A stretch of 62,968 nucleotides of DNA, taken from the NCBI GenBank assembly GCA_020404895.1, contig JADBWK010000029.1, positions 1 to 62,968 on the forward strand, written 5' to 3'. Source of the stretch: Pseudanabaena sp. M085S1SP2A07QC (GTDB lineage: Bacteria; Cyanobacteriota; Cyanobacteriia; Pseudanabaenales; Pseudanabaenaceae). A model generated the notes under the pieces. The model saw only the letters and a program-made list of their open reading frames with translations. It did no database searches and was not told the origin of the DNA. A program made the translations under genes and the position numbers. Shown in pieces: positions 1-9,169 of the stretch (positions are counted from its first letter, which is position 1; every line of letters begins with the position of its first letter).

Positions 1-206
1 ATGCTCTTTCCCTCGGTTATCTCGTGGATCTTCTACTCCCTCAAAGTGGCTCAGTAAACTAACTGTGATAGAACTATTCATTACGGGTTGACTTCTTTAT
101 TGTCTCCTTATTTTATTCACTTTTTTATGCGGTTGCCCTGCTGATCGATGGCAGCAATATATGATTACTTGCGCGATCGCTAGATTTAGGCAGAATTGCC
201 GTCATG
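1..206. other. Window edge, no gene assigned
   Basis: No complete gene is visible. A plus-strand frame open from the window edge ends at a TAA at 60-62 and could be the last 19 codons of a gene that begins outside the window; I do not recognise its product. The rest is AT-rich spacer downstream of secG, with no strong hairpin. Confidence 0.3.
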
Positions 207-560
207 TTATTGCTGCGGTCTTTCTGGAGTTGTTGCTGGAGTTGGAGCAGGCAAATTTAAGGGGATTGGTTGTGCATTTGGTGCGGTCTGAGTTGCAGGA
301 GCAACCTGTGCTGGAATCGGAGCCTTTACCGTTGCTTTAGTCAGCCAACCGCCACTAAGCATTACTGTTAATCCCAAAAAAGCTGCGGTTAAGAACCAAG
401 TGACTCGATTAAGTGCTGTTTCAGCACTTTTTGTACTTGAGAACAATTGAGCTTGACCACTAAAGCCACCCAAACCATCACTTTTAGGACTATGTAATAG
501 AATTAAGACCACTAAGCAAATAGCAACAATAGACCAGACTATTTTTAAGGTTTCGTACAT
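207..560 (-). CDS. secG: SecG, preprotein translocase subunit
   Basis: Small inner-membrane subunit of the SecYEG channel, which moves unfolded proteins across the cytoplasmic and thylakoid membranes. The 117-residue protein has two hydrophobic helices (about residues 5-22 and 53-74) joined by the family's Gly-rich loop (SDGLGGFSG), which is the SecG pattern. A Pro/Ala/Thr-rich tail of about 40 residues follows helix 2 and makes it longer than the usual 70-80 residues. It lies downstream of ntcA on the same strand, with a hairpin between them, so it is probably transcribed separately. No clear Shine-Dalgarno precedes the ATG. Confidence 0.9.
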   Translation of the reverse strand: MYETLKIVWSIVAICLVVLILLHSPKSDGLGGFSGQAQLFSSTKSAETALNRVTWFLTAAFLGLTVMLSGGWLTKATVKAPIPAQVAPATQTAPNAQPIPLNLPAPTPATTPERPQQ

Positions 561-621
561 TTTTAGATAGTTTTCTTTATATGGTTTTCTATAAACAGCT
601 TAACGCATCAACAATTAGATT

Positions 622-660
622 AGAAACTAGATGTATTGCATTGCAACACATCTAGTTTCT
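622..660. terminator. Hairpin after ntcA
   Basis: Perfect 13-bp arms (AGAAACTAGATGT at 622-634, its complement at 648-660) around a 13-base loop. It directly abuts the ntcA stop codon at 661-663. It probably terminates ntcA before secG, although there is no long U tract. Confidence 0.6.
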
Positions 661-1323
661 TTACGCAAATTGTTGCCCTAACTCAATCGGGTTATGCACT
701 GTAATTCGTTTTTTTGAAATCGCGATCATCTTTTGCTTTCGCAAATCGCCAAGCAATCGAGTTACCGTTACTCGCGTAGAGCCGATCGCTTCCGCGATCG
801 CCTGATGTGATAGCTTCAAATCAATTGTTACACCATCAGTTGAAGGCGAACCAAAATCACGACAAAGAATCAACAAGAAGCTGACTAACCTTGATCCCAT
901 GTCCCGATGGGCAAGCGTCTCAATCATCATCTCCGTTTGCAAAATCCGCGACGACAATCCGCGCAATAACACCATCGGCAACTCAGGATCTTCCTTCAAC
1001 GCCTTTTCGACCTGATCAATCGGCACAGAAAGCAGCTCAACAGGCGTAAATGCAACTGCGTGATAAAAGCGGTCAGAGCGATTGCCTGTAATCAAAGACA
1101 AAACACCAAACACACTATTTTCACGTAACAGAGCAACAGTAATTTCTTCACCTGCTTCGTAAACTCTAGAAAGTTTTACTGCGCCTTTAACTAAAAAGTA
1201 AAAACGCTCAGCAGGATCACCAGGGAAAAAAATCGTCTTACCGCGTTCAAACGTTTCCGTCATGGGTGGGAACATTCCCCCATTCATTTCGCGAAAGACT
1301 TCAACAAGAGCACGGTCAACCAA
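661..1323 (-). CDS. ntcA: NtcA, global nitrogen regulator (CRP/FNR family)
   Basis: Transcription factor that senses 2-oxoglutarate and controls nitrogen assimilation in cyanobacteria, binding GTA-N8-TAC sites. The 220-residue sequence has the full NtcA layout: an N-terminal effector-binding beta-roll (with [19 protein letters not shown]), a long dimer helix ([20 protein letters not shown]), and a C-terminal winged helix with recognition segment [20 protein letters not shown] near residues 172-191. Length and motifs match characterised NtcA closely. It is monocistronic here. A perfect NtcA-type box lies about 540 bp upstream (1864-1877), suggesting autoregulation from a distal promoter. Confidence 0.97.
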   Translation of the reverse strand: MVDRALVEVFREMNGGMFPPMTETFERGKTIFFPGDPAERFYFLVKGAVKLSRVYEAGEEITVALLRENSVFGVLSLITGNRSDRFYHAVAFTPVELLSVPIDQVEKALKEDPELPMVLLRGLSSRILQTEMMIETLAHRDMGSRLVSFLLILCRDFGSPSTDGVTIDLKLSHQAIAEAIGSTRVTVTRLLGDLRKQKMIAISKKRITVHNPIELGQQFA

Positions 1324-1374
1324 TCTTATATATCCTCTTTAACCAAAAATAAAACAATATATAAAGCATCATTT

Positions 1375-1477
1375 GTACCAATTCTAAAAATGACAACGTC
1401 ATTTTTAGAATCCAAAAACCTTGATGGGTTTTACTTTTAATTCATGGAATGGTTGCATTACTTTCATGAATTGGTAT
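1375..1477. repeat. Composite double-hairpin element, copy 1
   Basis: About 103 bp bounded by TACCAATTC and GAATTGGTAT. Hairpin 1 is ATTCTAAAAATGAC/GTCATTTTTAGAAT. A central AAAAACC...GGGTTTT segment follows, then hairpin 2 (AATTCATG...CATGAATT). Same architecture as 31441-31543, 32965-33067 and 50215-50317, but the arm sequences differ. Confidence 0.75.
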
Positions 1478-1577
1478 TAGAGCTTATTCAGACTAGAAAA
1501 CAGATAAAGCATCAAAAGTTGCAATCAATTGTGAAAGCTAATCTTCAAGAAAGTATTAGCAACTTTAATGAGTGCAG

Positions 1578-1618
1578 TTTTAGGATTTTCGGCATCAGCG
1601 GCGCTGAAAATCCTAAAA
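1578..1618. repeat. Hairpin in ntcA upstream region
   Basis: Arms of about 13 bp (TTTTAGGATTTTC and its complement) around a GC-rich loop. It is another member of the palindrome family scattered through this window. It is not at a gene end, so a terminator role is unlikely unless it lies in the ntcA leader. Confidence 0.6.
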
Positions 1619-1863
1619 TTAGTTCTGATCACAATTGCTAGGAAAATATGCCACCACACAATCAAGTTTAGTAACACATGTTATTTTTCATCTTATATAC
1701 AGAGTAAAAATACAAGTAGTTTCACCGCACATAGCCTTCAAAGTAATGACTTTAGAAAGCCGTGAAAAAACTTTTAATTCGCCCAAATAGGTCGTAATTT
1801 AGAAAGCTTATCTGCAAATAGATATAAGTATTCTCAATTAAACTTACTACATAATTACAATTT

Positions 1864-1877
1864 GTATCATACTGTAC
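1864..1877. promoter_or_regulatory. NtcA-type binding site (GTA-N8-TAC)
   Basis: GTATCATACTGTAC matches the NtcA consensus GTA-N8-TAC exactly. Read towards ntcA, AT-rich TTTAAT-like -10 sequences lie about 20-25 bp beyond it, the spacing of NtcA-activated promoters. It is about 540 bp from the ntcA start codon. NtcA autoregulation is known in cyanobacteria; use of this box here is inferred. Confidence 0.5.
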
Positions 1878-1953
1878 GTTTTCTTAAATTAAGTATGATT
1901 GTGAAAATAATTGCGAAATAAAAACTGACCCTTTTAGAGATAAAAAGCGATCG

Positions 1954-2952
1954 CTATCTAAACATGCTACTTACCGAAGTATCTTCGTGAACTCGCCAGA
2001 TTGTCTCGCCAAGAAGGTCAGCAACAGATAGCACCCGTAATTGAGGAAAATAGTTTTCCTGTCTTACAGGTGTTGAGTTAGTCACAATTACTTCTTCAAA
2101 CACGCCACTAGATAAGCGATCAATTGCTGGAGGCGAAAAAATAGCATGGGTTGCACAAGCATAAACCTGTCGCGCCCCCTCTTTTCTCAATAGCTTAGCC
2201 GCTTCATAGATAGTTCCAGCCGTATCAATCATGTCATCGACAAGAACAGCAGTTTTACCCGACACATCTCCAATCACATTCATCACTTCAGCCACGTTGT
2301 GGCTTTGGCGACGTTTATCAATGATTGCTAAAGGAGCGTCATCAAGTTTTTTGGCAAAAGCACGAGCGCGAGCAACTCCCCCTACATCTGGTGAAACCAC
2401 CACCAAGTCAGGTAGCTTCTTTTCATTGAGATAGTCAAATAAAACTGGAGAGCCATAGACATGATCACAAGGAATATCAAAATATCCTTGAATCTGAGCT
2501 GAGTGTAAGTCCATCGCAATCACGCGATCGGCTCCAGACTGCACGATTAAGTTAGCAACTAATTTCGCAGTGATAGACTCTCGTCCTGCTGTCTTGCGAT
2601 CGGCTCGTGCATATCCATAGTAAGGCATCACTGCGGTGATCTGTCTTGCTGACGCGCGACGGCAGGCATCAATCATGATCAATAATTCAGTTAAATGGTC
2701 GTTAACAGGGCGACAGGTGGGTTGAATCAGATAAACATCACAACCCCGAATCGATTCCTGTACTTGCACATAGACTTCCCCGTCAGCGAAGTTTTTTCGC
2801 ACCATAGGCCCTAGTTCTATACCTAAATAACGGGAAATCTCTTGGGCAAGTGGCAAGTTTGCTGAGCCAGCAAACAGCCTAAGTCGGTCTTCACCACTAT
2901 TTAAAGAAGGTAGTCGGTGAATTCCATGCCTAGTAGTCGTTAAGTGTGTCAC
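1954..2952 (-). CDS. prs: Ribose-phosphate pyrophosphokinase (PRPP synthase)
   Basis: Makes PRPP from ribose 5-phosphate and ATP, feeding purine, pyrimidine, His, Trp and NAD synthesis; cytosolic hexamer. The 332 residues carry two phosphoribosyltransferase-like folds: an N-terminal domain with the FADGE and IRGCDVYLIQP motifs, the catalytic flexible-loop region (YGYARADRK), and the PRPP-binding loop VLVDDMIDTAGT. Length is typical, with a short N-terminal extension. It is convergent with nothing close and sits downstream of ftsZ on the same strand, separated by a strong hairpin. Confidence 0.96.
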   Translation of the reverse strand: MTHLTTTRHGIHRLPSLNSGEDRLRLFAGSANLPLAQEISRYLGIELGPMVRKNFADGEVYVQVQESIRGCDVYLIQPTCRPVNDHLTELLIMIDACRRASARQITAVMPYYGYARADRKTAGRESITAKLVANLIVQSGADRVIAMDLHSAQIQGYFDIPCDHVYGSPVLFDYLNEKKLPDLVVVSPDVGGVARARAFAKKLDDAPLAIIDKRRQSHNVAEVMNVIGDVSGKTAVLVDDMIDTAGTIYEAAKLLRKEGARQVYACATHAIFSPPAIDRLSSGVFEEVIVTNSTPVRQENYFPQLRVLSVADLLGETIWRVHEDTSVSSMFR

Positions 2953-3057
2953 TGCAATTTATCAGGAGGTAACATAGCCATCATTCTATTGTCAGGCTTA
3001 ATCCGCTATTCGCACTATCTGTTTATGATTTAATTAGATATTTTTTTCAGCCAGCAT

Positions 3058-3112
3058 GAAATAAGAGCCGTAAATTAGAAGCACAGCCTCTAAATTTATG
3101 GCTCTTATTTAG
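3058..3112. terminator. Hairpin at ftsZ 3' end
   Basis: Near-perfect arms of about 20 bp (AATAAGAGCCGTAAATTTAGA-like, right arm ending in CTCTTATTTAG) overlap the ftsZ stop at 3105-3107. Likely a terminator between ftsZ and prs; it also belongs to the window's palindrome family. Confidence 0.65.
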
Positions 3113-4388
3113 GTGGGCGGCGACGTTGTAAAAAATCGGGAATATCAAGTCCTGGCTTACTAAGCTTAATTTCAGGCTGGGAAGTGCTGGGCATTGAAGA
3201 AGCTGACGTTCTTGGTTGCGCACTAGGAGGCAGAGGTTGAACTTTTTTAGAAATTTGTGGTGGGATCGCTGGATGTGATTTGGGAGCAAAGCCAGTCGCA
3301 ATTACCGTAATCCGAATCTCACCATCCATCTTGGGATCAATCACTGCACCAAATATAATATTCGCATTTTGATCAACAACTTCATAAATCGTTTCAGCTG
3401 CTGCGTTGACCTCATGCAATGTCATGTCTTCGCCACCTGTGATGTTAAAGACGACCCCACTTGCCCCTTCGACTGAAGTTTCTAGTAAAGGTGAGGAAAT
3501 AGCAGTCATAGCTGCTTCTCTGGCTCTAGACTTACCTGAACCGATGCCAATGCCCATCATTGCTGATCCTGCATCTGCCATAATTGCTCTTATATCGGCA
3601 AAGTCAACATTAACTAGACCGGGAATCATAATAATGTCCGATATACCCTGTACTCCCTGACGCAGGATATCATCCGCAACTCGAAAAGCTTCTTGGACTG
3701 GGGTTTGCTCAGAAATCACAGAGAGTAACTTATCGTTGGGAATAACAATCAGAGTGTCAACGCGACTCTGTAGACCTGCAATTCCTTCTTCCGCCTGCTG
3801 CCCACGCCTTCTACCTTCAAAGGTAAAGGGTCGGGTGACTATACCGACTGTCAAAGCGCCAGCCTCTTTGGCTACCTCAGCGATAATTGGTGCGGCTCCT
3901 GTGCCAGTGCCGCCCCCCATACCTGCAGTAATAAATACTAAATCTGCTCCTTCAACAGCCGCAGCGATGTCATCTCGAGACTCTTCGGCAGCCTTCTGCC
4001 CAATCGCAGGATTACCACCAGCACCTAGCCCTCTGGTAAGTTTTTGACCCATCTGAAAGCGCTTAGATGCGGATGACTGTAGCAATGCTTGAGCGTCGGT
4101 ATTAAACGACCAGAACTCCACACCGACTACATCGCTTGCAATCATGCGATTTACAGCGTTACCGCCGCCGCCGCCGACACCAATCACCTTAATTTTTGCA
4201 ACACTGCCCAACATGATATTATCCGCTTTTGCATCAACGCCTAACTGCTGCTTCATACGATTGTGAGAGTGACTTAGGTGTAGTCTAGAGTTATTTGAAA
4301 ACTCAGAAAGTTCATCCATTTGCACGTCTCCTTCTCCGTTTTCCGAACCATTTGAGTCCAAATCTGACCAGTCATTTTGAGATGTCAT
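3105..4388 (-). CDS. ftsZ: FtsZ, cell division GTPase
   Basis: Tubulin homologue that forms the Z-ring at midcell and recruits the divisome. The 427 residues show a cyanobacterial-style variable N-terminal extension of about 60 residues, then the nucleotide-binding [13 protein letters not shown], the tubulin signature [10 protein letters not shown], the T7-type loop [11 protein letters not shown] that completes the neighbour's active site, and a conserved C-terminal peptide [10 protein letters not shown] for partner binding after a Pro/Ser-rich linker. ftsQ lies 139 bp upstream on the same strand, the usual cyanobacterial pairing. A hairpin at the stop codon probably ends the transcript. Confidence 0.97.
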   Translation of the reverse strand: MTSQNDWSDLDSNGSENGEGDVQMDELSEFSNNSRLHLSHSHNRMKQQLGVDAKADNIMLGSVAKIKVIGVGGGGGNAVNRMIASDVVGVEFWSFNTDAQALLQSSASKRFQMGQKLTRGLGAGGNPAIGQKAAEESRDDIAAAVEGADLVFITAGMGGGTGTGAAPIIAEVAKEAGALTVGIVTRPFTFEGRRRGQQAEEGIAGLQSRVDTLIVIPNDKLLSVISEQTPVQEAFRVADDILRQGVQGISDIIMIPGLVNVDFADIRAIMADAGSAMMGIGIGSGKSRAREAAMTAISSPLLETSVEGASGVVFNITGGEDMTLHEVNAAAETIYEVVDQNANIIFGAVIDPKMDGEIRITVIATGFAPKSHPAIPPQISKKVQPLPPSAQPRTSASSMPSTSQPEIKLSKPGLDIPDFLQRRRPPK

Positions 4389-4527
4389 TTATCGAGGGAT
4401 GTCATAAATAGAATCGTTTTACTGATGCTCTCTAGATTTTGCTAAGCTTAAACCCCATTCGAGTGAAAAGTTCGAGTAACAGTTTAAACCTACCAGAAAA
4501 AAATAATAATAGCCTTAAAACGACAGT

Positions 4528-5340
4528 TTAAGATTTTGTTTCAGAAGATTTATCTTTGGATGGCAAATTCATTTCCAAAATCGGATTACTGGGCTGACTA
4601 ATATCAATGTGGCTAAAACTTTTTGATTTCAATCTTTCGGGCAAGGCTCTCAGTCGATCAAGAGTCTCTAACTGTGTGGTAAATAGTGATGGTTTGTATG
4701 TGCCACAATATACCAGACCGAGCTCTGTAGTCAAAATAAGATTTGATTCATCTCTAGCATCTACTTGCGAAATTTTGACCTGACTCTGGCTAATTTGGCG
4801 ATAAAGGGTTGACCATTGACCAATCACCTTATCATTTGGCTCTAAGACCACGAGATTAGGTTTATTAATATTTGATGGATAAGCTTTAGCAGATACCCAT
4901 ATGCCTTCAGTGTCAAGAAACCCTTTTTGACCTTTGCGTGTAGATTTAGCGATCGGCAAACGTTCTTGGACTTGAACAGTCAACTTGGACGGGAAAATGG
5001 TGCGCGAAACTAAAACCTTAGAAACTGGGGCATTTGCTTCTAATTGGGTAGCGATCAATTGAGGTTGAATTTGAAAAATCGACTGTGGATATTGAATAGC
5101 TAGGGATTTTTTGATGGTTTCCTTGGAAAGTAGATTGTTACCCTCAATCTCAATTTGGTTAGCACTACGTAACTGCCACTCTGGGAGCATGGCTATCCAG
5201 AGCATCGCGCCAGTAAGTCCTGTGATGAATGTTAACTGCCAAATGCGTTGAAAGATGCGAAGGCGGCGTTGTTTCCGCAGTTGTTTGCGGCGAGCCACAT
5301 AGTCTGCCTCTCCAGTGGAGATAGGGAATTCAACCGTCAT
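4528..5340 (-). CDS. ftsQ: FtsQ/DivIB, cell division protein
   Basis: Bitopic divisome protein linking early and late division proteins. In 270 residues there is a short basic cytoplasmic N-terminus (RRKQLRKQRRLR), one membrane helix near residues 35-55, then a POTRA domain (IEIEGNNLLSKETI...) and the FtsQ beta domain. It sits directly upstream of ftsZ. A small membrane-protein gene lies 24 bp upstream on the same strand, so the three probably form one operon. Sequence is divergent, as usual for FtsQ; the identity rests on the topology, the POTRA region and the ftsZ neighbour. Confidence 0.92.
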   Translation of the reverse strand: MTVEFPISTGEADYVARRKQLRKQRRLRIFQRIWQLTFITGLTGAMLWIAMLPEWQLRSANQIEIEGNNLLSKETIKKSLAIQYPQSIFQIQPQLIATQLEANAPVSKVLVSRTIFPSKLTVQVQERLPIAKSTRKGQKGFLDTEGIWVSAKAYPSNINKPNLVVLEPNDKVIGQWSTLYRQISQSQVKISQVDARDESNLILTTELGLVYCGTYKPSLFTTQLETLDRLRALPERLKSKSFSHIDISQPSNPILEMNLPSKDKSSETKS

Positions 5341-5364
5341 CTTTGCTCCTACTAGTTCATAGTG

Positions 5365-5610
5365 CTAGGAGTCAGATGATGGGCTACTAGCAAATTGTCG
5401 TTCCAGCATAGCAATGATTTCTTCCCGTCGGGTGGAAATAATTAAGGGATCATTAGATTTAGGGCGTAAAAACATTACTTGTTCTTTTCGCTTGTAGTTT
5501 GATGTTTGTTGTTTATCCATTAATGAATGGATAGCCTTAACAAAAAATATACCTGCACTTATTACTAAGAGTATAGACACTGAGATGTAGATAACCGCTG
5601 CGATCGCCAT
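5365..5610 (-). CDS. Small membrane protein upstream of ftsQ
   Basis: 81-residue protein of unknown function. It has one strong hydrophobic helix right at the N-terminus (MAIAAVIYISVSILLVISAG) and a charged cytoplasmic tail (KRKEQVMFLRPK, TRREEIIAMLERQF). A longer reading frame extends upstream to 5856, but its added 82 residues look non-coding and would overlap the htpG promoter region, so I place the start at the ATG beside the membrane helix. It precedes ftsQ by only 24 bp, hinting at a role at the cell envelope or division site. No family recognised. Confidence 0.6.
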   Translation of the reverse strand: MAIAAVIYISVSILLVISAGIFFVKAIHSLMDKQQTSNYKRKEQVMFLRPKSNDPLIISTRREEIIAMLERQFASSPSSDS

Positions 5611-5886
5611 ATCTGTAATGGTTGATTCAAAAGTGCTGATATCACAATAGATGAGCAAATCAGGTTTTTCAACTAGAGTTACAAAAATGTATAGATTTGC
5701 TTTGCAAACCTTCATAAACCCATGTAAAAAGTAACCCCTTCGCATTGATTTTTTCCAGCAAAGGTACGGAGAACGCGACAACCCAATGAGATTTGATGTT
5801 GCTAATGGTTCGGTATAATCAGGCTTGATTAACAATTCAGCAACATTTAGCAACACATTTAGTAATAATTAGGAGCTTTGCACGAT

Positions 5887-7782
5887 ATGCAAGAGCAGGG
5901 AACGATCAGCATTCATACCGAGAATATCTTTCCCATTATCAAGAAGGCTTTATATTCAGAGCGAGATATCTTCTTGCGGGAATTGATCTCTAATGCCGTA
6001 GATGCCATCAGCAAACTTAAGATGGTCTCCTACGCTGGTGAAACAAATCACTCTGCCGATCCTGAAATTGTGGTGACGATTGATAAGGAGAAAAAAACTC
6101 TAGCGATCGCAGATACTGGTATCGGCATGACAGCGGATGAAGTAAAAAAATATATCAACCAAGTTGCATTTTCTAGTGCCCAAGAATTTGCTACTAAATA
6201 TGCGAGTAGTGGCACTGGCGATCAACAAATTATCGGTAATTTTGGTTTAGGCTTTTATTCGTCATTTATGGTGGCGAGCAATGTTGAGATTGATACATTT
6301 TCCTACAAAGAAGGTTCAGAGGCAGTTCATTGGTCTTGTGATGGCTCAACGACTTTTACACTTGATGATAGCGATCGCACCAATGTTGGTACGACGATCA
6401 CGTTGACTCTGCAACAGGATGCTGAAGAATATCTAGAAGAAGCATCGATCAAGCGGATGATTCGCAACTATTGCGACTTCATGCCTGTGCCGATCAAGCT
6501 CAACGATGAAGTCATTAATAAACAAACGGCTTTATGGGATAAATCGCCTAAATCAGTTACTAAAGATGAATATTTAGAGTTTTACCGTTATCTCTATCCT
6601 TACCAAGATGATCCTCTGTTTTGGATTCATTTGAACACAGATTATCCGTTTGTGATTAAGGGAATTCTTTATTTTCCGAAGATGAAGGCGGATATTGACC
6701 CAAATCGAGGTCAGATCAAACTTTTTTGCAATCACGTTTTTGTCAGCGACAATTGCGATGATGTGATCCCTAAGTTCTTGATGCCTTTGCGTGGGGCAAT
6801 CGACAGTACCGATATTCCTCTGAACGTATCACGGAGTTTCCTGCAAGGCGATCCCAAGGTTCGTAAGATTCAAGATTTTATTGCTAAGAAAGTAGGCGAT
6901 CGCCTAACTGCTCTTTACAGCGACTCCCGCGAAGAATTTCTGAAGTGCTGGCAAGATATCAGCATTTTCATGAAGTTTGGTTCAATGAATAGCGACAAGT
7001 TTTATCAGCAAGTCAAGCAGATCTTGGTGTATGCCACCACTAGTGAATCTGATGAAGTCAAGAGCGAAAGCGGTAACTATACAACCTTGCAAGCTTATCT
7101 AGAGCGCAACAAGGCTGAACACGAAAATCAAGTGTTTTACACTTCTGATCCGATTGCTCAGGGTACATATGTAGAATTGCATAAAAACCAAGGCTTAGAA
7201 GTTCTGACCTTTGATGCGTTTATTGATAGTCACTTCATTAATTTCCTTGAGCGCGAATTTAAAGATATTAAATTTGCCCGTGTTGATGCTGAAATTGATG
7301 AGCGTCTAGTTGACAAGGGATCGAATACTGAGATTGTCGATCCCAAAACCAATAAAACCAAGAGCGATCATCTCCAAGATATCTTCCGTGATGCATTGAA
7401 TAAACCTAAATTGGTAATTCGCACTGAGGCGATAAAAGCTGAAGATGTTGCTTCTGCCCCACCTGCAATCATTCTCCTACCAGAATCAGCACGACGGATG
7501 CAGGAGATGATGGCGTTGATGCAGCAAGGAACAGTGAGCTTCCCTGAAGATCATGTGTTGTTGGTCAATACGGCTCATCCGCTTATGCAGAAGTTGATTG
7601 AGCTTGATAGCAGTCAAATCTTTGTAGATGGAAAATCAGAATCAGCAGATCTAGCTAACTTGATTTGTACCCATGTCTATGACTTAGCACTGATGGCACA
7701 GAAGAGCTTTGATGCTGATAGCATGAAGGGCTTTTTGCAGCGCTCTAATCAGTTGCTTACTAAGTTGACTAGCAAAATTTAA
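5887..7782 (+). CDS. htpG: HtpG, Hsp90 chaperone
   Basis: ATP-dependent Hsp90-type chaperone of the cytosol; in cyanobacteria it supports heat and oxidative stress tolerance. The 631-residue protein carries the GHKL ATPase motifs: ELISNAVDAI (Asn for Mg), DTGIGM (ATP-binding Asp) and GNFGLGFYSSF (lid), followed by middle and dimerisation domains. An in-frame TTG occurs three codons earlier (5878), but it sits almost on the AGGAG at 5871-5875; the ATG at 5887 has an 11-base spacing and is the better start. No CIRCE-type inverted repeat was seen upstream. Confidence 0.97.
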   Translation: MQEQGTISIHTENIFPIIKKALYSERDIFLRELISNAVDAISKLKMVSYAGETNHSADPEIVVTIDKEKKTLAIADTGIGMTADEVKKYINQVAFSSAQEFATKYASSGTGDQQIIGNFGLGFYSSFMVASNVEIDTFSYKEGSEAVHWSCDGSTTFTLDDSDRTNVGTTITLTLQQDAEEYLEEASIKRMIRNYCDFMPVPIKLNDEVINKQTALWDKSPKSVTKDEYLEFYRYLYPYQDDPLFWIHLNTDYPFVIKGILYFPKMKADIDPNRGQIKLFCNHVFVSDNCDDVIPKFLMPLRGAIDSTDIPLNVSRSFLQGDPKVRKIQDFIAKKVGDRLTALYSDSREEFLKCWQDISIFMKFGSMNSDKFYQQVKQILVYATTSESDEVKSESGNYTTLQAYLERNKAEHENQVFYTSDPIAQGTYVELHKNQGLEVLTFDAFIDSHFINFLEREFKDIKFARVDAEIDERLVDKGSNTEIVDPKTNKTKSDHLQDIFRDALNKPKLVIRTEAIKAEDVASAPPAIILLPESARRMQEMMALMQQGTVSFPEDHVLLVNTAHPLMQKLIELDSSQIFVDGKSESADLANLICTHVYDLALMAQKSFDADSMKGFLQRSNQLLTKLTSKI

Positions 7783-7783
7783 A

Positions 7784-7818
7784 CTATAAATTGCGGCGCT
7801 CCGCGCCACAATTTATAG
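7784..7818. terminator. Hairpin after htpG
   Basis: CTATAAATTG...CAATTTATAG arms with a GGCGC/GCGCC inner stem, starting just after the htpG stop. Probably the htpG terminator. Confidence 0.65.
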
Positions 7819-7820
7819 AA

Positions 7821-7853
7821 AAAAAAGGATGGCGCAGAGCGCCCTCCTTTTTT
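7821..7853. terminator. Hairpin at truB 3' end
   Basis: A-tract, GGA, GGCGC stem with its complement ending in TCCTTTTTT: a classical bidirectional intrinsic terminator shared by the convergent htpG and truB. The truB stop is in its right arm. Confidence 0.8.
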
Positions 7854-8760
7854 AATTTATGGGATTTAAAACAACAATTGGTTGTAACCCAGATTCAATA
7901 ACTTCACTTACACCTAAAAAATTTTGATTGCGATCGCACATTCTTACGAACTGCGAAAGGATATTCTCACCTTCTGCAAGAACATCCTTGATTGCAATCA
8001 CCTGTCCCATGCACCAACGTTTTGTCGCATTTTCATCAAGAAACAACATTGGTAAAAAATGTAACCCATGATCAGGTGCAAGGACTTCAAAATTACCAGA
8101 GCGCAATAGCTCCGCAATTTGCTCAAAAGACAAACTAGAATTTAAATCAAAACCATTGCTATAGGTGCGTCTTAGACCTGATAAAGTCGCGCCACATCCC
8201 AGCTTTTCCCCTAAGTCACGCGCAATTGAGCGAATATATGTACCTGACCCACAGGCGATCGCTACATCTAGTTCTGGATAATCCTCCTCAGCCCAATTTA
8301 AAACCCGAATATCGGTAATATCAACCTCACGCATTGGTACATCATCTAATGTGATCTCACCGCGACGCGCCAAATCATAAAGACGTTTACCATTAACTTG
8401 AATCGCACTAAAGGCAGGGGGACGCTGGGTGATTTTGCCTTGAAATAAGGACAGGAATTTTTGAATTTCAGTAAGCGTTAAATTTGGACAGGGGCGATCG
8501 CTAATTACTTCACCTGTAATGTCATCGGTATTGGTAACCAGCCCAAAACGAATTTTGGCAACATAGGCTTTACCCGCTGGTAAAAATCTTAAAAGTCTCG
8601 TGGCATTGCCAACGGCGATCGGTAAAACCCCAGTAGCCATTGGATCTAAAGTGCCGCCATGACCAATTTTCTTTTGCTTCAGTAATTTTCGTAATTTACT
8701 CACGCAGTCATGAGCAGTAATAAATGGCGGCTTATCGATACTAATAAATCCATTGATCAT
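7852..8760 (-). CDS. truB: TruB, tRNA pseudouridine-55 synthase
   Basis: Converts U55 in the T-loop of nearly all tRNAs to pseudouridine. The 302 residues begin with the family motif NGFISIDKP and contain the catalytic block GHGGTLDPMATGVLPIAVG with the nucleophilic Asp at residue 39, then the RPPAFSAIQVNGKRLYDLAR segment and a PUA-like C-terminus. Length is normal. It is convergent with htpG and shares a terminator hairpin with it. Confidence 0.96.
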   Translation of the reverse strand: MINGFISIDKPPFITAHDCVSKLRKLLKQKKIGHGGTLDPMATGVLPIAVGNATRLLRFLPAGKAYVAKIRFGLVTNTDDITGEVISDRPCPNLTLTEIQKFLSLFQGKITQRPPAFSAIQVNGKRLYDLARRGEITLDDVPMREVDITDIRVLNWAEEDYPELDVAIACGSGTYIRSIARDLGEKLGCGATLSGLRRTYSNGFDLNSSLSFEQIAELLRSGNFEVLAPDHGLHFLPMLFLDENATKRWCMGQVIAIKDVLAEGENILSQFVRMCDRNQNFLGVSEVIESGLQPIVVLNPIN

Positions 8761-9169
8761 AAAAATTACAAAAACTATGACGTTTTTTAATTAAACCTTA
8801 GAAAGTGTATGGAGGAAGGCATATCGGTCATACTGTCTATGGTTTGTGCTTTTGGAGTTTCCAGCGTCACAGGTCTTGGAAACTCCAAAATTGGGCTCAT
8901 AATCAGAATTGCTAGATTATTCTTAACATTTAGACTTTAGTCCAAGATTATGATGGTTAGGAGGTTTGGTCATCCGCGTAGGAGACTAAATGAAACGAAA
9001 GCAAGGAAAATCTGTCATAAAATATAGATAGTAGATCAAAGAAAAATTTCTTTAAAGTTGTATCTGTCTTGAAAAATACTCTAGACTCGTACACCACATT
9101 CATGCCTATCGTTAGCTTTCAATACTTTATGTTTTTGCTTTCACCATTTGTGATGTGGGGTGAGATAAG
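8761..9169. other. Divergent promoter region truB / phosphatase
   Basis: 409 bp between divergent genes. It holds one hairpin (8850-8890, TTTTGGAGTTTCCA and its complement) and otherwise AT-rich sequence where promoters for both genes should lie. No RNA gene or convincing small gene was seen. Confidence 0.4.
8850..8890. repeat. Hairpin
   Basis: Perfect 14-bp arms TTTTGGAGTTTCCA / TGGAAACTCCAAAA with a 13-base loop, located between divergent genes rather than at a gene end. Confidence 0.6.

Larger units (their letters stand above)
1324..1953. other. Long ntcA upstream region
   Basis: 630 bp without a convincing gene. It holds, from the ntcA side, a composite double-hairpin repeat (1375-1477), another hairpin (1578-1618) and an AT-rich stretch with the NtcA-type box at 1864-1877. 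Two small plus-strand reading frames here run through the hairpins and have no family features, so I do not call them. The length suggests a long, structured 5' leader for ntcA. Confidence 0.5.

Noticed and set aside
1444-1765. Two overlapping small plus-strand reading frames upstream of ntcA
   Set aside because: They cross the composite repeat and a hairpin, lack ribosome sites and show no family features.
3406-4047. Plus-strand frames opposite ftsZ
   Set aside because: Complementary-strand shadows of a highly biased gene, with no motifs or ribosome sites.
5611-5856. N-terminal extension of the small membrane protein before ftsQ
   Set aside because: The added residues have no coding character and overlap the htpG upstream region; the membrane helix begins exactly at the internal ATG.
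5820-5886. CIRCE/HrcA operator before htpG
   Set aside because: No TTAGCACTC-N9-GAGTGCTAA is present; only short AGCAACATTT repeats.
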